A stretch of DNA of 64,000 nt from Candidatus Eiseniibacteriota bacterium (GCA_024276995.1 JAJRWB010000046.1:24552-88551); one strand, 5' to 3'; counted from the stretch's first letter, positions 27,449 to 36,987 are shown. Numbers and translations are program-made. Notes: generated by a model not told the origin, from the letters alone.

Positions 27449-27933
27449 TGCGCGGGCCGGAGCTGCCTGTGTCGTATGGGGAGGATCGTCTCGACATAAT
27501 CGTCCGCGGAGCGGGGTCGATCTTTCTCCTATGGGAACTCGACGGGCGCCGGTCGAGGCGCGAGCGCGGTGCCATGGGGGACGAGCGGTTCTTCAGCCGC
27601 AGGTGGGCGATCCGCTTCGCCGTCGGATGTCGGGGGAGGCGCACCGACGAAGCCATCGATCCGCGGGCGGGTAAACTTTATGCCTCTTTGAATGGTGTCG
27701 GGCGATGCCGCGCCGCCATCGGCGTGCTCGGCGAGGGAAGCATCTTCCATGTATACGCCGTTGCGGTGACCGGGGAACTTCCCGGGCCGGCCGGCGGTCT
27801 TACCGGCTTCGCCGCGGCGTGGAGCGTTCCGGCGTCGCGTCCTGTCGCGTCGAGTCGGGAGAACGACCGCGCCGTCGGGCACGGAGAACCCGGTCGGCCT
27901 TCACGGATCATGCGGTCCGGTGGGGGGTCGTGA
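27448..27933 (+). CDS. DUF4912-family protein
   Basis: 161 residues. The start ATG 27448 overlaps the stop of the GH57 gene (TGATG). The N-terminal half carries the family hallmark LPVSYGEDRLDIIVRGAGS, then FLLWEL. The C-terminal 40 residues are low-complexity and charged. Members of this family often sit beside glycogen-branching GH57 enzymes and may bind glucan or help localise these enzymes. No activity is known, and none can be seen here. Confidence 0.7.
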   Translation: MRGPELPVSYGEDRLDIIVRGAGSIFLLWELDGRRSRRERGAMGDERFFSRRWAIRFAVGCRGRRTDEAIDPRAGKLYASLNGVGRCRAAIGVLGEGSIFHVYAVAVTGELPGPAGGLTGFAAAWSVPASRPVASSRENDRAVGHGEPGRPSRIMRSGGGS

Positions 27934-27937
27934 ACCG

Positions 27938-29530
27938 GTGAACGCCGGCGCCGCTTTCGCGATCGTTCTCCACTCCCATCTCCCTTTCGTCCGTCACCCG
28001 GAGTACCCTGTTTTTCTGGAAGAGGAGTGGCTCTTCGAGGCGTTGAGCGAGTCGTATCTCCCCTTGCTAGATGCCGCCTTTCGTCTGAAGGGGGAAAACG
28101 TCGCTTTTCGCCTGAACGTCACCGTGTCGCCCACTCTCTGCGAAATGCTTGCCGACGACCTCCTCATGAGCCGCTACGAATGGTATCTCGAGGGGCGCCT
28201 CTCTTTCCTGGAGGAAGAGCGGCAGATCGTGGAGCGCCCCTTCCTTCCCGTCGTGGAGATGTACATCGAGCGATACGTGAAGTGTCGCGATCTTTTTCTC
28301 GGCCCGTGCCGGCGACGACCGCTCCGGCTCTTCCGGCTCCTTCGCGACGCGGGGGTGTTCGAACTGATCACCTGCCCGGCGACCCACGCCCTCCTGCCCC
28401 TTCTGGCGACCGAAGAGGGTGTGCGTGCACAGATCGGCGTGGGAGTGGAGAATTTCCGCAGGCATTTCGGGGATTCCCCCGGCGGGATCTGGCTGAGCGA
28501 GTGCGCCTACTCGCCCGGGATGGAGAAGACGATCGCCGGCGAAGGGCTGGATTATTTTCTGCTCGACGGCCACGCACTGCTCACGGGCGATCCTCCCCCC
28601 GCAAGCGGTGTCGATGCTCCCGTCCGCTGCCCGAACGGGGTGGTCGTCTTTCCGAGGAACGCGGATCTTTCGGAAAGGGTCTGGAGCCGGGACCACGGCT
28701 ATCCGGGGGACGTGCGCTACAGGGAATTCCATCGCGATCTCGGTTTCGAACGCGACCCGTCGAGATTGCGAAGACATCTCGGAGGCGCCGCGATCAAGCG
28801 GAACACGGGAATCAAGTACTACCGGATCACGGGGGATGTCGATTTATCCGAAAAGGAACCGTACGATCCGACGGCGGCGGAGTCGACGGCGGACCGCCAC
28901 GCGGCGCACTTCGTCGGTCTCGTATCGGGTGCTGTGCGGGATGCGGCGCCCCGGCGGCTGATCACCGTGGCGTTCGATACGGAACTGTTCGGCCACTGGT
29001 GGCACGAGGGGCTCCGCTTCTTGGAGACGGTGATCCGCCTCGTGGATGAAAAAGGGAGTTTCCCCCTTACCGGGCTGAGCGAATTCCTTTTCGAGGGATC
29101 CGCGATGGAAACGGTTCAACCGGCCGCATCGAGTTGGGGCGAGGGGAACAGCTTCGAGTTCTGGCTGCGCGACGGCAACGACTGGATCTACCGTCATCTC
29201 CGCCACGGCGAACGAAGACTTGTCGCGCTCGCCCGGCGGCACCGGGCGAGCACCGGCCTTCCCGAGCGCGTCCTGAATCAGGCCGCGCGGGAACTCCTTC
29301 TCGCCCAGTCGAGCGACTGGGCATTCTTGATCGCCTCGGGCGATGCGGCCTCGTACGCCGAAAAGAGAACGAAAGAACACCTTTCGCGCCTTCTCGATCT
29401 CCTCTCTATGATCGAGAGGGGAAAACCGGACCGTCGCCGGCTCGAGATCCTGGAGAAGAGAGACCCTCTCTTTCCCGAAATCGATTTCCGCCTCTTCGCA
29501 CCGGTCGTTTCCTCACCGCCGGTCTCCTAG
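27938..29530 (+). CDS. GH57 1,4-alpha-glucan branching enzyme
   Basis: 530 residues, the length of the TK1436/TT1467-type enzymes. Motifs: HSHLPFVRHPE (12-22), CPATHALLP (146-154), GIWLSECAYSPGME with nucleophile Glu188, AFDTELFGHWWHEG with acid/base Asp347, and a C-terminal helical cap. It creates alpha-1,6 branches in glycogen. GTG 27938 was preferred to GTG 27920 because it has a GGGGG stretch at a usable distance; both overlap or abut the DUF4912 stop. It converges on mmsA and the two stop codons share the bases CTAG (29527-29530). Confidence 0.85.
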   Translation: MNAGAAFAIVLHSHLPFVRHPEYPVFLEEEWLFEALSESYLPLLDAAFRLKGENVAFRLNVTVSPTLCEMLADDLLMSRYEWYLEGRLSFLEEERQIVERPFLPVVEMYIERYVKCRDLFLGPCRRRPLRLFRLLRDAGVFELITCPATHALLPLLATEEGVRAQIGVGVENFRRHFGDSPGGIWLSECAYSPGMEKTIAGEGLDYFLLDGHALLTGDPPPASGVDAPVRCPNGVVVFPRNADLSERVWSRDHGYPGDVRYREFHRDLGFERDPSRLRRHLGGAAIKRNTGIKYYRITGDVDLSEKEPYDPTAAESTADRHAAHFVGLVSGAVRDAAPRRLITVAFDTELFGHWWHEGLRFLETVIRLVDEKGSFPLTGLSEFLFEGSAMETVQPAASSWGEGNSFEFWLRDGNDWIYRHLRHGERRLVALARRHRASTGLPERVLNQAARELLLAQSSDWAFLIASGDAASYAEKRTKEHLSRLLDLLSMIERGKPDRRRLEILEKRDPLFPEIDFRLFAPVVSSPPVS

Positions 29531-30981
29531 TACCAGCGAGAAATCACCACCTTCTGGTCGGTGTAAAAATCGATCGACTGGCGGCCCGTCGCCTTCAGGT
29601 CGCCGAAGAACGATCCCTTGCTTCCGCCGAATGGGAAGCACGCCATGGGGGCCGCCACTCCGATGTTGACACCGATCATGCTCGCGTCGGCCCGATAGCG
29701 GTACTCCCGGGCGGCGCGGCCGCTTGAGGTAAAGATCGAGGTCGCGTTGGCGTACGGGTTCGCGGTGGCGATGGAAAGGGCGTGCTCGAGATCGTTCACA
29801 CGGATCAGGCAGACCACGGGACCGAAAATCTCCTCCGACGCCACCGCCATGGACGGGTCGACATCGTCGAACACCGAAGCGCCGAGGAAGAAGCCGTTCG
29901 GATAATCGTCGACCCTGGGGCTTCGCCCGTCGAGCACGAGGTTTGCGCCCTCCTCGATGCCCCGTTCGATGAAACCGAGCACCTTGTCGAGGTGCGCCCT
30001 GGTGACCACCGGGCCGAGAGTGGTTCCCTCGTCGAGCCCGTTCCCGAGGCGGAGCGATTCGGCGGCCCGGAGGAAAGGATCGCGGAATTTCTCATATGCG
30101 TCGCCCACCAGGAGCAGCACGCTGCCGGCAAGACAACGTTCGCCCGCGCAGCCGTAACACGACTCGGTGATCGCCGCCACCGACTTTTCCATGTCGGCGT
30201 CCGGCATGACGGTGATGAAGTTCTTCGCCCCGCCGAGCGACTGGACCCGCTTCCCGCTTTTCGCGGCACGGTCGTAGATCGCTTTCGCCACCGAACTCGA
30301 ACCGACGAACGAAACTCCCTTGACATCGGGATCATCGAGGATCGTTTCCACCGTTTCCCTGCCGCCGTTCACGAGATTCACCACTCCTGCGGGAAGATCG
30401 ATCCGGTCGAGTAGCTCGAAAATCTTCTGCTGGGAGAGGGGATTCCTGTCGGACGGTTTGGCGACGAAGGTGTTCCCGCAGGCGATCGCCGTCGGAAGGA
30501 ACCAGAGGGGAACCATGGCGGGGAAATTGAACGGCGCGATCGACGCGAAAACACCGAGCGGTTGGCGAATCGCCTCGCAGTCGATCCCTCTCGCCACATC
30601 CTCCAGGCAGCTGCCCTGCATGAGCGACGGGATGCCGGTGGCCATTTCCACCACTTCGATTCCCCTCCTCACGCTCCCCCTCGATTCGTGGAGCACTTTC
30701 CCGTTCTCCAGGGTCACCGTCTTGGCGATTTCATCGAAGCTCTCCTCAAGGAGGTCCTTGAATCGGAAGAGGTAGCGGGCCCGCTCGAGGGGGGGCGTCT
30801 CCCGCCACGCCGGGAATGCGTCCCGTGCCGTCTCGACCGCCCGGCGGGTCTCCCCGGGGGTCGAGAAGGGCACTTCGGCTATCTTCTCGCCGAGCGCCGG
30901 GTTGACAACGTCGCCGGTGGATTGGGAACTCGATTCCACCCACTTGCCGTTCACGTAGTTTCGAAGTCGTTCGATGCTCAT
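29527..30981 (-). CDS. mmsA: CoA-acylating methylmalonate-semialdehyde dehydrogenase
   Basis: 484 residues, full length for the family (IolA/MmsA). The active-site Cys283 lies in YGCAGERCLAG, with the FNFPAMVP motif of CoA-dependent members near 151-158 and a C-terminal GSKGSFFGDLKATGRQ typical of MMSDH. It oxidises methylmalonate or malonate semialdehyde to propionyl- or acetyl-CoA in valine or inositol breakdown. GGAGG lies seven bases before ATG 30981. No other valine or inositol gene is in the window, so the pathway stays open. Confidence 0.92.
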   Translation of the reverse strand: MSIERLRNYVNGKWVESSSQSTGDVVNPALGEKIAEVPFSTPGETRRAVETARDAFPAWRETPPLERARYLFRFKDLLEESFDEIAKTVTLENGKVLHESRGSVRRGIEVVEMATGIPSLMQGSCLEDVARGIDCEAIRQPLGVFASIAPFNFPAMVPLWFLPTAIACGNTFVAKPSDRNPLSQQKIFELLDRIDLPAGVVNLVNGGRETVETILDDPDVKGVSFVGSSSVAKAIYDRAAKSGKRVQSLGGAKNFITVMPDADMEKSVAAITESCYGCAGERCLAGSVLLLVGDAYEKFRDPFLRAAESLRLGNGLDEGTTLGPVVTRAHLDKVLGFIERGIEEGANLVLDGRSPRVDDYPNGFFLGASVFDDVDPSMAVASEEIFGPVVCLIRVNDLEHALSIATANPYANATSIFTSSGRAAREYRYRADASMIGVNIGVAAPMACFPFGGSKGSFFGDLKATGRQSIDFYTDQKVVISRWY

Positions 30982-31012
30982 TCAGCTGCCTCCGTTCGTT
31001 GTTAACGGCCCA

Positions 31013-31041
31013 ATGGTAGGGGAGGCGCCCCGGGCGGTCAA
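31013..31041 (-). promoter_or_regulatory. Promoter of mmsA
   Basis: Minus strand TTGACC (-35, 31036-31041), 17-base spacer, TACCAT (-10, 31013-31018), giving a short leader of about 25 bases. Confidence 0.65.
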
Positions 31042-31113
31042 GCATCGCCGGGGAGGGTCGGGGTCTTCGTGGATCCCCGTCCGCCGGAAGATCCCGATCG
31101 CGAAACGAAGCGG

Positions 31114-31142
31114 TTGCTCCTGTCGCGCGGGACGAGTACGAT
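31114..31142 (+). promoter_or_regulatory. Promoter of the ClC gene
   Basis: TTGCTC (-35, 31114-31119), 17-base spacer, TACGAT (-10, 31137-31142). It supports GTG 31231 as the start, because the earlier in-frame ATG at 31141 would overlap the -10 box. Confidence 0.6.
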
Positions 31143-31230
31143 GTATGCTTACCTTTTGCAGGCGATTCTCGCGATGCCGATCCGGTGTTGGGTCGTCCCC
31201 CCCCGGGCCGTGCGATTCAGAGGTGGTTTC

Positions 31231-33255
31231 GTGATATCCTATTCTCGCAAGATCATCGACCGGTTCCTGTTGAACCTCCGGCAAACGAAGCACATCTACA
31301 TGGTTCTCCTTTCGGCCATTATCGGGCTTCTGGGCGGTCTGTGCGCCGTAGGATTCCGAAAGCTGATCTTCTATGGACAGGTGATCTCCTGGGGGAGTGG
31401 CGCTCCCACGATCGATCTGATCCGGGGACTTCCTCTCGGGTGGAAGATCGCGGCGCCCACCCTGGGAGGCCTGACGGTGGGAATGATCATCCATTTCTTC
31501 GCCCGCGAGGCAAAGGGACACGGTGTTCCCGAAGTGATGGAGGCGGTGGCGCTCCGGGGAGGAAGAATCCGTCCCCGCGTGGTGATCGCCAAGATGGTCG
31601 CCTCGGCGGCGTGCATCGCGTCCGGCGGTTCGGTCGGCCGGGAAGGGCCGATCGTCCAGATCGGTTCATCCCTCGGCTCCACCATAGGTCAGAGTCTCGG
31701 GCTCGGTGAGCGAAGACTTCGGACACTGGTCGGGTGCGGCGCCGCCGCCGGGATTGCCGCCACCTTCAACGCACCGATCGCGGGCGCTCTTTTCGCGGTC
31801 GAGATCATCCTCGGTGATTTCGGCGTTTCCCAGTTTTCCCCCATCGTCATCTCCTCCGTGCTGGCCACCGTCGTGGGACAGGTGTACCTCGGCAATGCGC
31901 CCGCATTCCAGATTCCCGCCTACAGCCTGGTCAATCCGGGGGAGTTGCTCGCCTATGCCGCGCTCGGGGTGATCGTCGGGTTCGTCGCTCTTTTATTCGT
32001 GCGGGCTCTTTACGGGACGGAGGACCTTTTCGATAGTGTGCGTCTTCCCATTCCGATCAAGGCGGCCGCCGGCGGGGCGATGATCGGTCTCCTCTCGATC
32101 CGGTTTCCCGAGGTGCTCGGCGTCGGGTATGAGGCGATCGGCGAGGCGCTCCACGGCGGGGTGGCGTGGGAGATCCTCCTGCTTCTCGTGGCGGCGAAGA
32201 TTCTGGCCGTGTCGATCACCATCGGTTCCGGCGGTTCCGGCGGGGTGTTCGCCCCTTCTCTCTTCATCGGGGCGATGGTCGGCGGCGCGGTGGGAACGAT
32301 CGTCCACTCCCTGTGGCCGGAGACGACCGCCGTACCCGGCGCCTATGCGCTCGTCGGCATGGGGGGCGTGGTGGCGGCGGCGGCGCATGCACCGATCACC
32401 GCCATCGTGATCATCTTCGAGCTGACGAGCGACTATAAGATCATTCTTCCTCTCATGATCACATGTATCACCGCCACGCTCCTCGCGACGCAGCTGCAGC
32501 GCTCGTCGATCTACACATTGAAACTCCTCCGGCGGGGTGTGGATCTGTGGGCCGGAAAGACGGTGAATGTGCTGCGCCACCTGCACGCCCGGGACGTGCT
32601 CCGGTCCGATTTCACCACGGTTTCGATGGACGAGAAAACGGTGCTCGTCGTCTCACGGTTCATCGATAATCCGGGCGGCTCCGTATTCGTCGTGGATTCA
32701 TCCCAACAGCTCATGGGAGTGATCACGATCAATGAAATCCGTCCCATCCTGAAAGACCTCGAATCGTTGAAGAACCTGCTCACCGCAGGGGACATTATGT
32801 GCACCAGCGGCTACCCCGTGTTCTCCCCCGACGATGCCCTCGACCTCGTGATGCACCGTTTCGGCATGTACCGCTTCGAGGCGCCGGTGGTCGCCGACGG
32901 CCGGATCATCGGCGCGGTCTGGCCCGAAGACGTGATTCGACGCTACAGCTCCGAAGTGTTCAAGCGGGATATGGCATCGAGCATGTCTTCGGCCATGACC
33001 TCGTCCGTCCAGGCGATTCCGGGTGTCCGGGGCATGAACATCAGCGACATTCCCGTGCCCGCTTCGTTCATCGGAAGGAGCGTGGCGGAACTCGACATCC
33101 GCCGGAAGCTCGGCATCGCGATCCTCTTCGTCAAGCACGCCACCGGCGAAGGGGAGGAAGTGGAGAACGAAATCCCCGACGGCGCCTACGTTTTTCGCGA
33201 AGGTGATACGATTCTCGCCATGGGCCCGGAAGAGAGGCTCCGTCAGCTCGAATAG
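31231..33255 (+). CDS. ClC-family chloride channel with CBS pair and TrkA_C domain
   Basis: 674 residues from GTG 31231 (AGAGGTGG five bases upstream). About ten to twelve helices (residues 20-440) contain the ClC pore motifs: GHGVP (97-100), GREGP with gating Glu138, and SGGVFAP near 340. A CBS pair (about 455-575) and a TrkA_C domain (about 590-674, ending in GDTILAMGPEERLRQL) follow, suggesting control by nucleotides or a small ligand. The residue matching the proton-relay Glu203 of E. coli ClC is Ile192 (FAVEIILGD), as in true channels rather than H+/Cl- exchangers. Confidence 0.85.
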   Translation: MISYSRKIIDRFLLNLRQTKHIYMVLLSAIIGLLGGLCAVGFRKLIFYGQVISWGSGAPTIDLIRGLPLGWKIAAPTLGGLTVGMIIHFFAREAKGHGVPEVMEAVALRGGRIRPRVVIAKMVASAACIASGGSVGREGPIVQIGSSLGSTIGQSLGLGERRLRTLVGCGAAAGIAATFNAPIAGALFAVEIILGDFGVSQFSPIVISSVLATVVGQVYLGNAPAFQIPAYSLVNPGELLAYAALGVIVGFVALLFVRALYGTEDLFDSVRLPIPIKAAAGGAMIGLLSIRFPEVLGVGYEAIGEALHGGVAWEILLLLVAAKILAVSITIGSGGSGGVFAPSLFIGAMVGGAVGTIVHSLWPETTAVPGAYALVGMGGVVAAAAHAPITAIVIIFELTSDYKIILPLMITCITATLLATQLQRSSIYTLKLLRRGVDLWAGKTVNVLRHLHARDVLRSDFTTVSMDEKTVLVVSRFIDNPGGSVFVVDSSQQLMGVITINEIRPILKDLESLKNLLTAGDIMCTSGYPVFSPDDALDLVMHRFGMYRFEAPVVADGRIIGAVWPEDVIRRYSSEVFKRDMASSMSSAMTSSVQAIPGVRGMNISDIPVPASFIGRSVAELDIRRKLGIAILFVKHATGEGEEVENEIPDGAYVFREGDTILAMGPEERLRQLE

Positions 33256-33267
33256 AGCTTCCTCGAA

Positions 33268-33291
33268 CCGGCCGCGCGACACACCGGCCGG
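33268..33291. terminator. Possible shared terminator between convergent genes
   Basis: CCGGCCG (33268-33274) pairs with CGGCCGG (33285-33291) across a ten-base loop in the 37-base gap between the ClC and symporter stops. There is no clear T-tract. Confidence 0.4.
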
Positions 33292-33292
33292 C

Positions 33293-34960
33293 TCAGCGCC
33301 GGGGTACCTGCTCCCTGGAAAAATAGTCGGCGGCGAGTCGCCGGACCTTCGGGAGGAGGAGGATGATGGCGAGGAGGTTGGGAAAAGCCATGAGGCCGAG
33401 AGCGACATCGCCGAATCCCCAGACGAACTCGAGGGAAACGATGGCGCCGAGGAAGTGCATCGCCAGGAAGACGATCTTGTAAGGAAGGACGAACCTCGAT
33501 CCGAGAAGATACGTCGTCGCGCGGTCGCCGTAGTACGACCAACTGATCGCGGTGGAGACGCCGAAGAGGAGAACCGCGAAGGTGACGATGAAATGGCCCC
33601 AGTCGCCCAGAGGGGCCAGGCCCCTCTGGAACGCCCACGCGGTGAGGGGGGAACCGTTCTGGGCCATCTCGCCGGCGAGTTCGAGGGGGTGGATCGACCC
33701 GGGAACGATCTTGCCGCCGTCGACCTCGACCGAGCCATCGAATGGAGTTCCATCGCGCAGGAGAAGCCTCGGCGACGCAATGATCGAGTGGTTGCGCACG
33801 AATTGCGCGCCCTCGACGAGTCCATGAACGGAAGCGAGACGGCCCGTGTAGAGCGACTCTTCCGAGATCCGTCCGTTCACGGCGATGTCGGCGGCCGACT
33901 CGAGGACGGTGATTCCCGCCTGGGTGCCGATGCGAACGGTCTCCTCCTTGCGATCGGTCCAGACGCCGGTGGAGAGAATGACGAGACCGGTGATGGAACA
34001 GATGACGAGCGTGTCGATGAAAGGACCGAGCATGGCGACGACGCCCTCGCGCACCGGTTCGCCGGTGCGGGCGGCGGCGTGGGCGATCGGCGCGCTCCCT
34101 TGTCCCGACTCGTTGGAGAAGAGCCCCCGTTTCACCCCCCAGGTGAGCATGAAGATGAACGTCCCTCCGGCGAATCCGCCGAGTTTCGCGGCCGGTTCGA
34201 ACGCGGAGCCGACGATGAGGGCGAACGTTCCGGGCAGTGAGGGGATGTGGGTCAGGAGCACGAAAAGACCGCCGGCGACATAGGTCAGCGCCATGATCGG
34301 CGCCAGCTTCGATGTGACGCGGCCGATCCGCTTGATCCCGCCCAGGATGACGGACCCGACGATCACGACGGTGATGGCGCCTGTGCCCCAAGTCGGGATC
34401 ATGAGGTCCGACCGGAGCTGGTCGGCCATGGTGAATGCCTGCACGGCATTGCCCGAGCCGAAACTGGAGATGACCGCGCACACGGCGAAGAAGACCGCCA
34501 GCGGTTTCCACTTCGGCCCGAGTCCCCGCTCGATGTAGTACATCGGTCCCCCCGCGGCCTCGCCGTTCGGCAGGATCGTCCGGTACTTCATGGCGAGGGT
34601 GCATTCGACGAACTTGAGGGCCATGCCGAATACGGCGGTGACCCACATCCAGAAGAGGGCGCCGGGACCGCCGTAGTGGATCGCCGTCGCGACACCGGCG
34701 ATATTGCCGATGCCGACGGTGGCGGAAAGAGCGGTGCTCAGCGCCTGGAAATGAGTGATATCGCCTTCGTCATCCGGGTTGTCGTACCGGCCGCGGACGA
34801 CGTCGACGCCGTGGCGAAACCGGCGGACCTGGATCCAGCCGAGATAGAGCGTCGTGATCAGCCCTGTGAGGAGGAGGACGACAACGAGGATGGGGGCGGC
34901 GTCGGGCCACCCCCAAACGAGGGAACTGAGGCGATTCGCTATGGACGCCAGTGCTTCCAA
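33293..34960 (-). CDS. AGCS-family sodium:alanine/glycine symporter
   Basis: 555 residues, ten to eleven membrane helices, with the family signature in ALSATVGIGNIAGVATAI (about 75-92), GGPMYYIERGLG, and GLFSNESGQGSAPIAHAAA. It couples sodium to uptake of alanine, glycine or a similar small amino acid. A hydrophilic insert of about 65 residues (roughly 355-420) between late helices is longer than in typical AgcS. It lies 22 bases downstream of hflC on the same strand, probably the third gene of the hflK-hflC transcript. Confidence 0.87.
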   Translation of the reverse strand: MEALASIANRLSSLVWGWPDAAPILVVVLLLTGLITTLYLGWIQVRRFRHGVDVVRGRYDNPDDEGDITHFQALSTALSATVGIGNIAGVATAIHYGGPGALFWMWVTAVFGMALKFVECTLAMKYRTILPNGEAAGGPMYYIERGLGPKWKPLAVFFAVCAVISSFGSGNAVQAFTMADQLRSDLMIPTWGTGAITVVIVGSVILGGIKRIGRVTSKLAPIMALTYVAGGLFVLLTHIPSLPGTFALIVGSAFEPAAKLGGFAGGTFIFMLTWGVKRGLFSNESGQGSAPIAHAAARTGEPVREGVVAMLGPFIDTLVICSITGLVILSTGVWTDRKEETVRIGTQAGITVLESAADIAVNGRISEESLYTGRLASVHGLVEGAQFVRNHSIIASPRLLLRDGTPFDGSVEVDGGKIVPGSIHPLELAGEMAQNGSPLTAWAFQRGLAPLGDWGHFIVTFAVLLFGVSTAISWSYYGDRATTYLLGSRFVLPYKIVFLAMHFLGAIVSLEFVWGFGDVALGLMAFPNLLAIILLLPKVRRLAADYFSREQVPRR

Positions 34961-34982
34961 ACCGGTTCGGTTGCCGCTCCCG

Positions 34983-35924
34983 TCAGTGGTCGATTCTCTT
35001 CAGATAGCGGAAGAACTCGCCGTCCGTGCCGGTGATGAAGGAAGATCGTTCGTCCAGCGTCGAACGGTACGTGTTCAGCGTTGCGATGAAGGAATAGAAC
35101 GAGGGATCCTGCCGGTAGGCGGCGGCGTAGATCGCCGCCGCTTCGCCGTCGGCCTTCCCCTTGATCTCCTCCGCCCGACGGTACGCGTCGGACACGATTC
35201 TCTTCAGTTCCTTCTCTTTCTCCCCGCGGATCTCGGCGCTTCGCCCCCGCCCCTCGGAGCGGGATTTCTCCGCGATGCGGTGCCGCTCGGAAATCATCCG
35301 ATCGTACACTTTCTGGCGGACATCTTCCACGTAGTTGATCCGTTTGATTCGGACGTCGACCAGCTCGATGCCGAAATTGGAGGTGATCTTCGACGAGTTG
35401 TTCAAGATCTCCGCGGAGATTATTTCGCGGCCGACGAGAATCTCCGCCACGATGCGATCCGATCCGACGTCGTCGTTGTGCGCTTCCTCCTCCATCTTGC
35501 GCGATGTGGAGCGCACGATCTCGATGAGGGGATAGCTGGCGATCGCGTTGCGGGTTTCGCCGTCGAGGATGTCGTCGAGCCGTGATTGGGCGCCCCGTTC
35601 GTCGCGCACGCTCTGGAAGAAGAGGAGGGGATCGGCGATCCGCCACCGGGCGTACGTGTCGACCCAGATGTATTTCTTATCCTTCGTGGGAATCTGGTTC
35701 GGGTAACCGTCCCACTCGAGCCAGCGCTTTTCGAAATAGTTCGCCTTCTGAACAAACGGGGTCTTGAGGTGGATTCCCGCCTTCACGATCGGATCGCCGA
35801 CCGGACGGCCGAACTGGGTGATCACCACCTGCTCCGCCTCGTTAACAACGAAAAGGCTGTTCGATACGACGAGAATCACAGCCACCGCCAGAACGGCCGT
35901 CACCGCAAGGGACATATTCTTCAT
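34983..35924 (-). CDS. hflC: HflC, SPFH-domain regulator of FtsH
   Basis: 313 residues: one N-terminal membrane anchor (about 5-25), then the SPFH/band 7 domain with HflC landmarks (VVNEAEQVVITQFGRPVG, GIHLKTPFVQKANYFEKRWL, YARWRIADPLLFF). A coiled-coil rich in Glu/Arg/Ala follows (about 215-260, EGRGRSAEIRGEKEKEL). With HflK it forms the periplasmic cage around FtsH that limits membrane proteolysis. Its ATG overlaps the hflK stop by four bases. Confidence 0.92.
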   Translation of the reverse strand: MKNMSLAVTAVLAVAVILVVSNSLFVVNEAEQVVITQFGRPVGDPIVKAGIHLKTPFVQKANYFEKRWLEWDGYPNQIPTKDKKYIWVDTYARWRIADPLLFFQSVRDERGAQSRLDDILDGETRNAIASYPLIEIVRSTSRKMEEEAHNDDVGSDRIVAEILVGREIISAEILNNSSKITSNFGIELVDVRIKRINYVEDVRQKVYDRMISERHRIAEKSRSEGRGRSAEIRGEKEKELKRIVSDAYRRAEEIKGKADGEAAAIYAAAYRQDPSFYSFIATLNTYRSTLDERSSFITGTDGEFFRYLKRIDH

Positions 35925-36910
35925 TTCACCGCTCCCTTCGGACCGAGCTGGAGGAGGGGAAGAACGTTTTCGAGGCCTTCGTCGATGATCACCGTCCGTT
36001 CCACATTCTTCAGGACATCTTTCATCGCTTCGAGGTAGAGCCTGCGTCGAGTCACGTCGGGCGCCTTGCGGTATTCGGCAAGGAGGGAGTTGAATCTCTG
36101 CACATCCCCTTTCGCCCGGTTCACACGATCAAGAGCGTATCCTTCCGCCTCGAGAACTGTCGCCTGGGCCTCTCCCTTCGCTTTCGGAATCGCCTGGTTG
36201 TAGTCGGAGAGCGCCTCGTTGATCATCCTCTCCTTCTCCTGGATCGCCGTATTCACTTCATTGAATGAAGGCTGAACCGGCTCGGGAGGATTGACGTCCT
36301 GCAGAACGACGACCTGGACGTTGATGCCGGTCTCGTAGTGGTCGCACATCTCCTGGAGGTGGATCTTCATCACGCCGGCGATTTCCTCGCGGCCGACGGT
36401 GAGAACCTCGTTGACGCTCCGATCGCCTACGAGGCTTCTCATCACCGCCTCGGACATGTCGCGGAAGGTTTCCCGCGGCGATCGGACGCGGAAAAGGAAC
36501 TTCACCGGGTCGGAAATCTTGTACTGGACGATCCACTCCACGAGGGCGGAATTCAAGTCGCCGGTGAGCATCAGCTCCTCTTCCTCGAACTTCCGGTTCG
36601 AGTACTGAGTCCTTTGCCCCGCCTGGATCGTCCTGAAGCCGAATTCTTCCTTGAGCTGGCTCCGCACGGGCACCTTGAAGACCTTCTCGATACCGAAGGG
36701 CGCGCGAAAATGAAGCCCCGGTTCGGTGGTGCGCGTGTACTTGCCGAGGGTGAGCACCACACCGACCTCTTCGGGACGGACGGTATACACGCTCGAGAAG
36801 ACGGCGATCAGGAGCACGAGTCCGGCGAGGATCGTGCCGATCGTCCGTCCACTCAGGTTCGGCATGCGGATCTCCCGTACCTGACCGTAGGGAGGACGTT
36901 GCTGGTGCAT
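35921..36910 (-). CDS. hflK: HflK, SPFH-domain regulator of FtsH
   Basis: 329 residues. ATG 36910 follows AAAGGAA by five bases. The open frame beyond it runs into the divergent promoter region and is not conserved. A short cytoplasmic N-terminus lacks the long Gly-rich tail of the E. coli protein. Then come one helix (about 25-45), the SPFH domain (RPEEVGVVLTLGKYTRT...GLHFRAPFGIEKV) and the coiled-coil (KAKGEAQATVLEAEGYALDR). It is translationally coupled to hflC. Confidence 0.92.
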   Translation of the reverse strand: MHQQRPPYGQVREIRMPNLSGRTIGTILAGLVLLIAVFSSVYTVRPEEVGVVLTLGKYTRTTEPGLHFRAPFGIEKVFKVPVRSQLKEEFGFRTIQAGQRTQYSNRKFEEEELMLTGDLNSALVEWIVQYKISDPVKFLFRVRSPRETFRDMSEAVMRSLVGDRSVNEVLTVGREEIAGVMKIHLQEMCDHYETGINVQVVVLQDVNPPEPVQPSFNEVNTAIQEKERMINEALSDYNQAIPKAKGEAQATVLEAEGYALDRVNRAKGDVQRFNSLLAEYRKAPDVTRRRLYLEAMKDVLKNVERTVIIDEGLENVLPLLQLGPKGAVK

Positions 36911-36955
36911 AATGATTCCTTTCCCGGGCCGATGAGGTTCTCGTTGGCGGTTCGA

Positions 36956-36984
36956 ACGGTAGGAGAGGGGAGGGGTGGTGTCAA
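36956..36984 (-). promoter_or_regulatory. Promoter of the hflKC operon
   Basis: Minus strand TTGACA (-35, 36979-36984), 17-base spacer, TACCGT (-10, 36956-36961), about 45 bases before hflK. Confidence 0.6.
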
Positions 36985-36987
36985 GAG

